Assembly: GCA_034620365.1 (NCBI GenBank)
Contig: JAQGEQ010000048.1
Coordinates: forward strand, 1,488,001-1,552,000
Direction: 5' to 3'
DNA length: 64,000 bases
DNA from: Pegea sp. RAD2-039
Taxonomy: Eukaryota > Chordata > Thaliacea > Salpida > Salpidae
Position 1 is the stretch's first letter, and each line of letters starts with the position of its first letter. The notes beneath the pieces were generated by a model. That model did no database searches. It was given only the letters and a program-made list of their open reading frames with translations, and was not told where the DNA came from. Position numbers and translations under genes: made by a program. Shown in pieces: positions 1-12,495 of this stretch.

Positions 1-1558
1 GTATGAGATACAGTTACTTGTAGTTGAACAATGGTAGTTGATGATAAATTGTTTCAAGGGTTTAAATGAATTGCTTATTTATTGTAAGCCTAAGACGAAT
101 CCCACCTCGCCGTCGAAGATACTGCGCTCTATAATGTAAAGTAGGTTTACTTTTATGAGCGGAAAGTATCTAATGCAGACAGAAAATTTACAACTACTGT
201 CCCAGATCACTGGGCCGCATCACCGAGGGCGAGTCTAAGGAGTGGGGATAGTGTAGCACAAACTACCTTTTACTATAATCAAGTTTGTATAATCTTCTTA
301 AACAATTTTTGCGAAACGTAGTTTTTTAACTCTTTATCTACTTCGTTAAGGATAAGATGAAGGAGATGTTGATGTATATAACTAAAAAAATCATTTTTTC
401 CTGCTTTCTCGACAAAACTTTACTGATATTCAATTGATTGCTTGTATCATTTATCAATAAAAAAACAACCTTTGAAAAATCTCGGTGTAGTTTATATTGA
501 AGTTTGCTTAATATTGCATCAGATTAAACACTTTTAAACTAGCTCTTAAATTTATAGATATTATGTAAAAAAAATTATTTTCTTAAAACTCTTAATTTTT
601 ATATCATTTATTTTTCTTTTACGCTTGCTTAATTTTAATTAGTAAACAATTTCTAGATATATCAGCCGAATACGTACTTCATCGTAACTAAGGCAAGCTA
701 CATTACTCTACATAAACAATTTAAACACCAACCAAGTTTATAATAACTGATTTTAATGCACTTAAAGTTATTATTTATCATAAAACATCAATTATATATT
801 TAAATGAATTAATTGAAAGAACTTTCAGTGTTACAGCGAAATATTGTAAATAATATTTACATTATACATTTTATTTTTGTAATTAATTTAAAATTTAATA
901 AATTTTCTTGCTTTATACTCTTCATATTATTAATTAATTTAATTTGAAGTATACTATTAAAACATCATGAGATATTCAACAAATTCTGAATAGATACTGA
1001 CTAAAATACAAGTTTCATTTACCAATTAATTCTCATAGTAATATGAATTATTTAGGTTAGTTGTCTCAATCTTTATAGTGTAGAATATGTATACTATTTT
1101 GATATAAATACAATAAGTAATTAGAATTATATATGAAAATTAGAATATAAAAATAAACAAAAATAGTTAAAAATACTAAATTTTCCATCTTAAAATCATG
1201 CTTTTCATTAACATGCCATAGTTTGATTTTCATAATTTTCTTGAATGGTGATAATTTATATTTTCTCACAAAATGTATTACATCATGTGTTACATCTTTT
1301 ACTTTCTATTTTTGGCTAAATAGATGTTATTTGTGAGAATGTGTATTAGCGAGAGGTGCTCTTTTCAGCTACACTCCTTCGCATTTATTGAAATAAAAAA
1401 AAATATTTGATCAACAAAAGTATTAGCCTGCTACCTAACTTAAAACTAATTGTCTTCATCTAGTATTTTTGATTATACTGGTATATTTTTCTACTTGTCT
1501 AAAATATTAAAGCTACTTTAAACTATTTTTGTTATTGTTCTATTTTTTTATTGTAAAG
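1..1558. other. intergenic, no gene seen
   Basis: AT-rich sequence without a supportable exon. Bases about 95–260 are visibly richer in G and C than their surroundings and may be a remnant of a repeat or of an upstream gene, but no open frame or motif could be assigned. The short open frames here are low-complexity Ile/Phe/Tyr strings expected by chance in AT-rich DNA. Confidence 0.6.
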
Positions 1559-3891
1559 ATGATATTCTACTTTATCACTTTTTTATTAACTGTTTTTGCG
1601 GTATACCGCTTGAAAAATAAGAAACAAAATTGTTCAGCGAATGTGTTATCGCAATATTTAATATCAAGAAACTGGACTTCTGAAGACAAACTAGATCTTT
1701 CTGTTAAAGAGTTTAAAATTGATGTACCGAAATCTTTTATCAAAGAATTGAATCAGCGATTAATTAAAACTAGGTACCTAAAAAATGATGGTTCTTTCAT
1801 TTTTATTTGAAATAAAAAACTCTGAAGTTGATTAATTTAGTTTATTATTATTAATAGGTAGTTATCCTGTAAATAAATTTATTAAAAATTTATTAGTTCC
1901 CTTGTACAATGCTTTTTTTAGCATACTTTGATTAATAGATGGCCATTACAATCTCTAAGCTCGACAAAATGTACTTATGGTATTCGAGATGACATAATGC
2001 AGAATGTTGTTGATTATTGGGTTAATGATTATAACTGGAAAGAACGTCAGATAAAAATGAATACGTTTAAACATTTCAAAACACAAATTGAAGGACTAAA
2101 TATTCATTTTATTCATTCAAAACCTAAAGAAAATAAAAAGATAATCAATGTCAGTGTTTTGTATATATTTATTTTATTTGAAAGTTTGCTATTCAACAAC
2201 TTTTTGTGAATAAAGAATATATATTTAAATTATAAACTTATTAGATTCAGCCTATTATTCTTATTCATGGATGGCCTGGTTCGTTCGTGGAATTTTTGAA
2301 AATTATTCCCATTTTGAATGATGTAACTTTAGATAACGGTAATTCTACTGATAGCTTCGAAGTTGTTTGCCCTTCATTACCAGGTTACGGGTTTTCAGAT
2401 GCACCAGAAAAACCAGGTATGCTATAATGATTTGATTTTGTTGTTTTAATCTTAAGAAAACTGTAAACTATTAAAACATTAAAGTACTTAGCATGTTTTA
2501 TACTAGAAAACATTATACAGGTTTTAATGTTTACGAATGTGCAAGAGTACTTCATCTACTCATGCTAAGGCTTGGGTTTAAAAGCTATATGGTTCAAGGT
2601 GGTGGTTGGGGCAGTTTTATAGGCACTGCTATGTCTACTTTATATCCTAGGTTATTGAAAGTGTCGCTTGGTTAATTTCTTTTTTATCGTAAATTAGACA
2701 TAAAATACATTTGAATAAATCAATAAATTAGTTTTCAATTTTTAAAATGAAATAATTTCTTCTTGATAGCAAAACTTAGTATTCTTTTCGAAGATAAGCC
2801 GGTAAATTTAGGAAATGTTTTATTTTATTATTATTTTTTATAATGAATTTCAATCGAAATTAACATTGTAGCATGTAAAGAATAAGTCATTTAATTTTGG
2901 TCAATCAAAAATAATTTCCTATAACAGATTATTATTTTTCAGTTACATTAGGGGGTGCCACATCAATTTGCAATTGTTTTCTTCATTGAAAAGGAAAACT
3001 ATTTTTAAACAAATAGCTGCTGCGTATTTACCTACCAGTATTTTCTCAGAAAATCAACATAATAAAATGTACCCCTTAAAAGAAAGTTTAATAAAGCTTT
3101 TTGAAGAAACAGGTCATATGCATTTACAAGCCACCAAGCCAGATACAATTGGTTTGTTTCTTTTATTTACTGAAATAATTGAAATAAATTTTTATATATT
3201 TTGAAAGGATTTGCTTTAAGTGATTCTCCAGTTGGACTAGCTGCTTATATTCTAGAAAAGTTTTTAACGTGGACTGATATAAAATCAAGGTTATATTTGT
3301 GAAAAATCGTTTTAACAAATTGACAATTAAATTAAAGTGTGCTAAATAATTTTATTCCATTTTATATTAGCTACAAAAGTTTTTTGTTGGTTAAAAGACT
3401 TTCAGAGTATTTTAGAAACACAGAAGATGGATTTATTGGAAAATATTTTCGACTTGATGACTTGTTAGATAATGTCATGGTATATTGGTTGAATGGAAAC
3501 ATTGTATCATCAATGAGGTTTTATAAAGAAAACTTTAAAAAAGAAATTATTGAACAGTTTTTTAGGTGTGATGTTTTTCTTTTAAATTGAAATTATACTA
3601 GAATTTTATAATGAAATTACGTTTCCATTCCAAGAAGACTTAGAATTAATTAATTATTACTATAATATTTTATAATAAGATAAAGTTAGTTTGCAGGTTG
3701 ATGTTCCTACCGGTTGTGCTTGGTATCCAGATGAACTGTTCCACTCTTCTCGTTCAGTGATGCAAGATATCTACCATAACATCATCCATTTTACTTATAT
3801 GAATAAAGGAGGTCATTTTGCAGCTCTTCAGCAACCTTTTCAACTTTCTAACGAATTGCGAACTTTCAAAAACAAAATTTTAGTAAGATGA
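1559..3891 (+). CDS. EPHX1-like: microsomal epoxide hydrolase-like protein, nucleophile Asp replaced by Gly
   Basis: Eight exons: 1559–1773, 1939–2149, 2251–2416, 2521–2650, 2943–3151, 3208–3289, 3371–3565, 3690–3891; all phases agree and give 469 residues (human enzyme 455). The start is the ATG opening a hydrophobic N-terminal anchor (MIFYFITFLLTVFAVY), as in ER-membrane epoxide hydrolases. An N-terminal epoxide-hydrolase domain (about residues 45–140) precedes an alpha/beta hydrolase fold with the oxyanion motif HGWPGS (148–153), the substrate tyrosine motif RFYKEN, the acid motif YPDEL and the catalytic His in GGHFAA. The nucleophile elbow, GGDWG in the family, reads GGGWG; the changed residue falls at 226. 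Family members hydrolyse epoxides, including juvenile hormone in arthropods, to diols; without the Asp this copy is probably inactive. Exon 7 uses an upstream acceptor that adds about 13 residues, because the acceptor at the expected junction is out of frame. A decaying copy is possible. Confidence 0.88.
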
Positions 3892-4663
3892 TATTTAGTA
3901 GCTAAAATATTTCTGGAAAAAAGTTTTAGTGTTTTTGAAGCTTTTGAATTGTACACTTTTTCAGCTATTTATTTTCTTTAGAAACCTGAAAAAGATCATG
4001 TCTAATCATATTTATCTTTTTATTTTACTGAAAGAATCTCATTAAATGACTTTGGACTTTTAAATATCACTAAACTTCATCAAAAATTCGTTGGATTATT
4101 TAAATTTTTTTTATGAAATTTTAAGAAATCACTACTTATTATTCTTACAAATTAATTAACTACAACATTTGTAACAAACTTTTGATGGTATTAGAAAGTC
4201 AATATTTTATTAAATACTAATGTAATTATTTTATTTACTTAACAGAAAGCTATTTAAATTTTATTCATTACATTTATACAATAAAAACAATTATTTAAAA
4301 AATTTTCTTTTTTAACTAAAGGATTTTGAAATGAGTCATGCAAACCAGGACAAAAAAAAAGATGAAGCCTCTTAATTAAAGACCGACAAACTATCTCTTT
4401 AAATGATATTGGTTATACTAAAAAATACAGTTTCAATTCGAGTTCATTTTTTTTTCTATCATAAAAAATAAAAAATAAATTGATTATTTGACGAATTGTG
4501 TTTGCAATTACTGCGTTATTTTAAACCGAGTTTTACTTTTATCAATTATAATTAATAAACACAGCTATATTTAATTATACTATATTAACTTTACTGCACT
4601 TTATCAAGAGATCTATCTATTCTAGAATACAACCTGTATTACATACCATTAATTTCTCATTAT
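3892..4663. other. 3' flank of epoxide hydrolase gene, intergenic
   Basis: No exon seen. An AATAAA at 4280–4285, about 390 bases after the stop codon, is a possible polyadenylation signal for the epoxide hydrolase gene, but AT-rich DNA gives such hexamers by chance. Confidence 0.4.
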
Positions 4664-5010
4664 TTTTCAGTTACATACCTTATCTTTGAAAACTGTTCTA
4701 CATCACTAAATGGTTCTGGAAATTTATTGTTTTTTGCCGATGATGTCAAATTTTTTAGTACTAAATCAGTTATTCTTCAACCTTCTTTAAAATCCACTAA
4801 CCTATGGCTTCAATCCATACAACTCAAGCTCGCCACCGACAACTGCTTCCACCTGTCAATAAATCAACCTTCAAGCTCTATCCAACATCAATTGACTTTT
4901 ACATCAATAAAATCTCCCGATCTCAGGTCATTAAAGTCCTCGGAACCTTGATATCTTCCGAATTAAAATGGACTCATCACATAAATAATTTGCTTAGAAT
5001 TGATTCATCA
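4664..5010 (+). mobile_element. degenerate LINE reverse transcriptase fragment
   Basis: The frame at about 4700–4870 encodes the reverse-transcriptase palm motif FFADDVKFF, followed by the NxWLxxxxLKLxxDxC-like helix seen in non-LTR (LINE) elements. The next conserved block, VLGTLISSELKWTHHINNL (about 4937–4995), is in another frame, so at least one frameshift lies near 4870–4890. Upstream fingers and the C-terminal region are missing or unrecognisable; faint similarity may continue to about 5300. It is a dead, truncated insertion. The clade cannot be fixed from this piece. Confidence 0.75.
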
Positions 5011-7950
5011 ACTTCATACTAAATTTTCAAAAGTTTGAAAACCAGAAATATTCCTAATTAAAGTTCAATTCCTTCGTATGGAGTCCTCACCGCGAACAAG
5101 ATGTTACAAAGTTTCAACCTGTTTAAAAATAATTCACTAGAAAATCTTTCTTTAGATGTGATATACTCTTTTCATGATACAAAAAATGTCTCTATAAACT
5201 AATTATTAAATCCTTGCAATGTCTGACACAAAACTAAAAAACTTTCATTAAAAAGGTTTTTTACGAGAAGCAATCTTCCTAATGGTAGGTTTTGGCGATA
5301 GGACAATTTACAAAAGAGTCAACTTATTTATGAAGCTTACTTAATTAAAACATGCAGCTATACAAAGAAAATAATTGGTTTTGATTAAATTTAAATAATT
5401 AATGCTTTTGTAGTTAATTTACCAAGTCTAATGATAATGACTCGTTATATAGAGCTTTATTCAAATTATTAAAGCGACTAACAACAGCGATAAGTATACT
5501 AACGATAGACGCTACCCACAACACAACCTATTGCCGAATGACAACTGTTTATACGAGAATGCCGTTTCACATTTACGTCAGCGGCAAAATACTTTACTGT
5601 TATACATTTGAAATATAACACACCCAGTAAAATTGTTTTGTGAAGCTTGAAAATCAACAAAAATATTTTGATTATTTTTCAAAACTTTCCCTAATAAGTT
5701 ATTTATTTGTCATCAATTAGTTTGAATCTTTTCCAACTTTTCGACTTTAATGCGTCCGTATTTCGTATTAAAAAATAATTTTATTTTAAGAAAGCTCAAT
5801 AATTATAAATTAACCTCTAAGCCAATACCTATTAATCTAATCTTAAAATAATTTGTTTATCAGAATGTTGAGAAAAACGACTCGTCTTACAAAGTTACGT
5901 TGCAATAGTTATTGAAAAATATCTTTATGAGGTAATGAAGTTTCTTATACATCTTACATTAAACTTTTTAATAAGTGTATTGATATCAGTTTAAATCCAA
6001 TAAAGTATGAATTTGATAAGTACTTCACATTTATATTTTTTATTACACCTAAAGTTGTTTACTAGAGCAGTGATTGAAATTTTGCTAAATATTTATCATG
6101 AATTTAAGTTGCTTTTGCTTAAGCTTTACGTATGATTTTGCTACTTCCAATAGAATACTAATAATAGATTACCAATAGTATGTAATTACCCTCTTAAAAA
6201 AACCACAAGGTATATGAAAACATATTTCACCATCAGTTGAAATTTTACTTTGTCAAAAACTTCAAGAAATAAAAGTAATCTTACTTACTCATCAAATATA
6301 GCTCCTTTACTTATATAGGATTTACCACCCACTAAATCACAGCAAAAACCAGTTTTTTGTTAAACTAATTTATTGATTTTAGATTTCTTATTTGTTATGT
6401 GCATCGTTGTAAACGAGAAATTTTCGCCTTTATAGTTTTTCCAGATCTGATTTTTATGAATATTATTAAAAAGATAATTATCAACAAAAATAGTTAATAT
6501 TTTTGACTTGAGTGTATGTCTATTACTTATACTAATTATTATACAACCTGTAGTTAAAATTAAAGAAGATGAAGTTCTTCAATTTACTAACAGCTATTAA
6601 TTTAAATTCGATAAAGTGCCTTAAATTCAAACTATTTTTATCAGATTTCAAGTAAAACTAGATTTTCAGTAAGTGTCGTATTAGTTCATTTTCTAAGATT
6701 TATACCAAATCTTTGAAAATAATCCAAATTATTATTATATTTATCAAGACTATTTTTAAAAGCTTTACTATTTAATAGTAAATAAAGGATTTGTTTGTTT
6801 TATATGTTTGTTCTGATATTTTGTTAAAAAACAACTTCATGAATAAAAATTTGAATAAATTGATCTGAAAAAATTCCAATACATCAGTAATTTTTCTTGT
6901 TGAAAACACGTCAAGATGAATTTTGGAACTGTAATTACATTTTTATTTTCTTAAACCACTTTGCATACAACATGATATAAACAAGTAAAAAACAAATTAA
7001 TTAAAGTCAGTTATTTTAAGAACGACGGATCAGCAAATGAGCTTACTACAAAATACATTTCTAGACTTTTATAGTCAACAGTAAAAATATTGAAGCATAA
7101 TAAAAACAATGAATCAAAAACTGAAAAAACCCCATTTGTTTACTAACATAATATTGCTTTTAACACTGGATTTCATTAATAAATTTAAATTATTGAATAC
7201 AAAATTTCATTTGGCAGCATTTTTTAAATCTGATTTTTGATTGACTGAAGTTTAAGTAATTTATTTCTAGTAAAAGCTTGATTTCTATTTAAAAATTAAT
7301 GAAACAAAGAAATCACTTTTAATTTGAAGACCTAATTTACTTGATCTTAGTTACATGTCAACCAGTTTATAAATGCAAATACTTATATCGAGCTGTTCTA
7401 AGAATATTACAAAAACAATCAAACCTATTTAAACATTTTCGATTTAAAGACTAAAAACAACATTCATGTAAATTTGAAGCGGGTATTTTTAAAATCACTT
7501 ACTTTTCAATGATAGAACAAAAATAAAGTAGAAAGAAAAAATACCGTGATCATGATATGATTATTGTTACTTTGCACTTTGCCCGGATTCAAGTTGTTGT
7601 GTAAAGTGAATAATCTAAATTTGCATAAGACCTAAGACTTTCTCCATTAAAGAATTTCGAACAACAAAATCTTTATCGTTTCAAAGCTTTTACCGTTGAA
7701 TTCAAAGAAATATTTATCATTAAAGAATCAAACAATTAACTTTAAATGAAACCTTGTGACTCTACAAATGACTCTATCATCTTTAGATCATTTTTAAAAA
7801 TCATTTTCAATTTTGAGTAAAATAGAAAGTTTTAAATTTTTTCTTATAAAATTACTGAAAATAATAAACTGATATTTTTAGTATCTTTAATGGTATTTAC
7901 AGAAATGATACATTTAAATTAGCAAAAAATATTGTTATAATAATATCTAT
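5011..7950. other. intergenic, no gene seen
   Basis: About 2.9 kb of AT-rich DNA with no exon, no long open frame and no clear tandem repeat. Part of 5011–5400 may be the eroded 3' end of the LINE fragment (a weak RSNLPNGRFW-like block lies at about 5265–5300). Confidence 0.5.
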
Positions 7951-8335
7951 CTGCGTGGTGTAGCGGTTACAATACCCATCTACTTCTGGGTTCGAACCCA
8001 GGTGGAAATAGGTTTGCAACAAGTTAAAGTAAATACAAACCCGGGACTTACAAGTCTGACTAATGACAGCACTTTTATGAGACGCAAAAATCCGAGCTTA
8101 AAGCTTGATTAGAGCCTCATAGGCAATTTGTAACTCAGTGTCGTCCTGGAAGCTCCTGCAGCTCCAGTCGGACGTAGGTGCATCAGTCTGTCTGTTCCAC
8201 TGCATAACATTGTGGGTGTGGAGAGATGCTGCTACATGGGCAACAACTAGATGACCATAATTTTTATCCTGACATGGTTTTCTTGACATTTTTCTCCAAG
8301 CATATTCTCGGCCGAAGCAGGCCAAAAAATCATTA
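7951..8335 (+). mobile_element. probable tRNA-derived SINE
   Basis: Bases 7956–7967 (TGGTGTAGCGGT) match a polymerase III A box and 7989–7998 (GGTTCGAACC) is a perfect B box. The box starts are 33 bases apart, shorter than in a functional tRNA, and no full cloverleaf with paired acceptor ends can be drawn, so this is a tRNA-like head rather than a tRNA gene. The following roughly 300 bases have higher GC than the flanks. They contain an uninterrupted reverse-strand open frame (8098–8325) with no recognisable domain, probably incidental to the element. The 3' end is uncertain; I placed it after the GC-rich TTCTCGGCCGAAGCAGGCC block. Confidence 0.5.
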
Positions 8336-9096
8336 TTTATAAAACCATTAGCTGTAAGTTAAGTTTACCAAAACGTTGTGGTTTCCTACTCTATCAATTT
8401 AAGAACTCACTTATAGGGTAAAAAGGAATGTTTCATCGCTTCAATATATCGGATTTGTCATTTCCTGAACTACGTAGTTGCCGATTTGCCAATCAAAGTT
8501 CTATTACCTAAGCTCCTCTATATAATCTCCTTCTGAAGTTCATTAATCACATAATTTTATGAAAAGTAGAATCGAAATTGCTACTTACATCTATACTGAA
8601 GTACATTAGTATGAAATGAAAAAAACTAAAGCTTTGAAAACATATTGTTGAGCTTATTATTTTTCATACTAATTTTAAGTAATTAGAATTAATACTTTAA
8701 TAGACTTAAATAAGAATAAATAAAACCTAGAAAGTAAGAGTTTGATTTAACTGGAAAATTAAATGCAGCTATATTAAATTTGCTGCAAGATCAAATATCC
8801 TTTATATATAATATTTAAAGAGAATAGTTATTTCATTTTTGCTGAAAAAATGTTAAATTGTATGCTTTTATTTTTGAGTTTTTATTTGAGTTTAATTTTG
8901 AATGGGCATTTTTGTTATTATGTACCAATTGTTCGACAAACGAATTTAGAATCTATCTAAACGTGAATTTTTTGTTTGCAGGTTTCTTATCTTTTTTTTC
9001 ATCAAAATTATGTCTGTTATTTTTGAGTAGAATCAGAACTTTACATAGGATTTTACTTGATTATACTACAAGCACTTTATAGCTGGAAAAGCTAAA
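8336..9096 (+). promoter_or_regulatory. upstream region of the giant gene
   Basis: No exon seen. This is the presumed promoter side of the giant gene. A TATA-like run (TTTATATATAATATTTAAAG) ends at about 8819, some 280 bases before the start codon, but comparable AT strings are common, so the transcription start is not fixed. An open frame at 8858–9082 encodes a Phe/Leu-rich string without recognisable features and is not called. Confidence 0.25.
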
Positions 9097-12000
9097 ATGA
9101 AATTATTACTTTTAATGCTTGTGTGTATTCTTTTCCGTAAGTTTAAAAGTATTTTGATCATTAATAACTTTCAACTTAACAAATTATGACTTTTGTTGAT
9201 AGCAATTGAAAGGTAAAAGTTTAAAAAATTAAAACTATTTACAAAAGCACACAGAAGAAAATAAGATTAAAATGCGTTTAGGTCTAAGTTCGCTTAAAAT
9301 ATTTCGTTTATTTCTAAATAATTCAGAAGTAAATCACTTTAGTAATCAAAAAAATCTAATACAACTGACAATTAGTATGAATTACAATTTTATTAATAAC
9401 TTCATTTTTTAGCTTGTTCTTGGGGAAAAGAGGAACAAGAAAACGAAAAGTATGTTCAAATAATATTTTTTAAGTCTATCATTTTAAACATACTATTAAA
9501 AAAAAGGTTCATGTATAATAAAAAAGATTGAACTGAATTGATTAGTAAATAATTTGTTGAACCGCTAAATGAATAAATTTTTAAAAGTATCTTGAAAATT
9601 TGTTTAAATCAAGCAAACTGAAATATCTTGGCTTTGAAGTAGCATTGTGTTGTTTTTATTGTTATTAGTGATTTTGATTCAATTTTATGTGTATTTATAC
9701 AATTAGGAATCGATGCGGTTAAACGTCTTAAAAAGCCTTGAATTAATAGTTTAATTCAATAAAAACTGAAAAAATTTAAAATTCAGCAAATTCTTAGATA
9801 GAATTTAAAGTTTTACTAGAATTTGTTCACCATTTGATATACTTCTCACTTATTGAGCTTAGTAATTTAATGGTTCCTTATATTAAAAAACGTTGTTTTT
9901 ACGAATTGGTTAGCTTTAAAAATATTCGTTTACTATGCCTTATTAACTTTAAAATAATGTTTGAATTATCTTACGTTAAGTACTTTATCAAGTAATCTTC
10001 TAGGTTCATATGAGTTTATAAAGTTTATTTCAAATCTCTTATGAATAATTTGACAGTTTAATAACAAAAGTCTTTTCAATTGATCTGACATTTAAGTGTA
10101 GCAGATCTACATTTACTATTTGCTATTCTATTTTTGATACTTTTCATTCGTAATAAACAAAAACTAAAGCATCATAGACATGTAAAATAATTTTCATATA
10201 TATTTTTTTTCAATTACAGTCAAAATGCATTAGACCAATGGTTACAACAGGCCAGTGACATACTGTGGGGACCTAATAAAACTTCTGAAGCTTATTCTGC
10301 AGGTGTTGGAAAACTAAAAAGACCACCTGGTGAGCATCAAACACTAACTGGAAATCTTGAGTTTTATTAGCATTGTACAAACTAATATGTTTGCAATTGT
10401 AAACATGCTTTATATTAATGATTTAAGTTTAAAAGAACTCAAAACAGAACTACTTTCTATGGCGGTATTGCAAAATTAAAATTATATTATTTGAGATGCT
10501 ATACAACATTACCTATATATAGAAACAAAAAGACCAACATATTTCACCATTAGCTGTCATCGTTTTAACTAATTGTTTTTTTTACGAAGCGATTTGTGAC
10601 CAGCCATGTCAGAACGGTGGTCAATGTGTGGACGGTAACGTTTGTTCGTGTGTCGGCAACTGGTTCGGTCCTGATTGTACCGGATGTTAGTAATACTTAA
10701 AAAAAATTAATTTATAATTACTTTATAATAATTTTTTAGTAACATGTTGCAATTGATAACGAAATGATATTTATTAAGCCGTTCTCGGCCAAAGCAAGTC
10801 ACCATTTATTCAGTTTATTAATTTTGAAATCAAATTAAGGAAACACTTTTTAAATTCAGGAAATTACGCACAAAATTACAAGCCAATAAATTATTTGAAG
10901 TGCATTTAAAATTATTTTCATGTAAAACAATTTGTTTAAAAATGATTTATTTATGTAATCATTGAACTTTGGACACAATAAGAAAAATATCAGTTGACAT
11001 CTTCTACTTAATTATATTGTTTTTTTCATCAAATTGTTTTTAGTTTCCTGCGATGAACGTTGCATTCACGGAGAGTGTTCCGCTCCCAACATGTGTGTCT
11101 GTGATCCTGGATGGAAAGGCCCAATTTGTGCAACTCGTAAGAACTTTCTTAAAAATATACTATATAAAATGATTAATTCTTACTCACATCCACAGCAATC
11201 TGTAACCCAGGCTGTTTAAATGGAGGTACCTGTCATGGACCTAATCTTTGTGCTTGCATCAATGGCTTTGCAGGCTCAACTTGTGAAAGAAGTAAGACTT
11301 TAAGAAGCTTATTTAATTATTCAGATCTATAAAAAGGCATAATTGACGTAAAAAGTAGTTATTGAATTGATATCTAGTTTTATAACGATTTAATGCTTTT
11401 GATATTTTTAGCACTTTGTGATCCACTTTGCTTGCATGGTGCGTGCATCGGTGAAAACCAATGCTCTTGTCATATTGGTTGGAGTGGTCTTGACTGCAGT
11501 CAAGGTATTTTATTTATGAGCTACGTTTGTACAATATTTAAACGAATGATTGACTATATCGAATTATTGTTTGCTAGCTGACAGTTTTGCGTTTGTATGA
11601 GACGACATATTTAGGGGCAATCAATAAACACTTAAATTCTGTCTCACGGTGCTTGTGTGCTTATCAAGTCAATAACGTAATGATTGCTGTTTGCATATTA
11701 CCAATTATTTGATCCAATTGTTCTGTGACCATTCATTTTTTTATTTATTTGGTAAATAATTCTTTGATCATTCTATTCTGGTTAAATTTTAGCTCTGTGT
11801 TCGGATCCTTGTAAGAATGGTGGCAAGTGCATTGGTCCTGATAAATGCTCTTGTCCGAGAGGCCGTTGGACTGGTGACAATTGCGAAGAAGGTAATTCAG
11901 CCAATCGTTTAATATCATTTTCATGCAAGAAACAAAATAGCACAACTAGTTTGATCTTTTAACACGATTTTGAATAAAAGTAAACCTTATCATGCTTTGT

Positions 12001-12495
12001 GCACGTCAATAAAGCTATTGTCAAATAGGCTCACGTCAAGCTTCTACGTGAAGCTTATAAATAAAATATTAGCTATTTAAGTTGCTTCATATTTTCTCTA
12101 GCAAAACTTGCTCTGAAAATAAAACAAGCATTGTTGTTTGGAAATCTTTTACTTGACACAGTCGTTTGTTCTTGCAAAACCCAATACTTTACAACGTATA
12201 CTCTACTAATTTGTATCCAACATATTTCAAACTTATCTTTAAAAAAATGCTAAAAAATTTCTAATCTTCTACCTGATGTTCTAATCATAATTTTTGGTTA
12301 ACTTTTGAAATTGTTCCTAAAATGTTTAAATTTTAATAACTTATTTTGTAGTTTTTTAACTTAAGTAATTCTACTAATTTCCTACAAATATTTTTTTAGC
12401 TATTTGTCAAGAACCTTGTGAAAATGATGGCGTTTGCGTGGCTCCAGACCAATGTTTTTGTCTTGAAGCATACCATGGTCCACAATGTCAATATG
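9097..12495 (+). CDS. giant gene, N-terminus: signal peptide and six EGF-like domains
   Basis: Exons 9097–9136, 9413–9449, 10220–10329, 10590–10685, 11044–11136, 11196–11291, 11412–11504, 11793–11891, 12400–12495. The start is the ATG opening a classic signal peptide ([13 protein letters not shown], then PCSWG) that is split by a GTAAGT donor. A non-Cys stretch of about 50 residues follows. Each of the last six exons encodes one EGF-like domain of about 31–33 residues with six Cys; examples are [15 protein letters not shown] and [16 protein letters not shown]. All six are phase 1–1 exons, the symmetric kind that can be shuffled or duplicated without changing frame. The calcium-binding EGF consensus (DxDE before the first Cys) is absent, so these are probably of the tenascin/teneurin-like non-calcium type. 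Confidence 0.9.

Noticed and set aside
3339..3370. In-frame extension of exon 7 of the epoxide hydrolase gene upstream of 3371
   Set aside because: It lies before the only phase-compatible acceptor and is treated as intron.
7951..8010. Functional tRNA gene
   Set aside because: The A and B boxes are about 10 bases closer than in a tRNA and no acceptor stem pairs, so it is a SINE head at best.
8858..9082. Phe/Leu-rich open frame just upstream of the giant gene as a membrane peptide
   Set aside because: Low-complexity AT-driven composition, no homology recognised, and it ends before the clear signal-peptide start at 9097.
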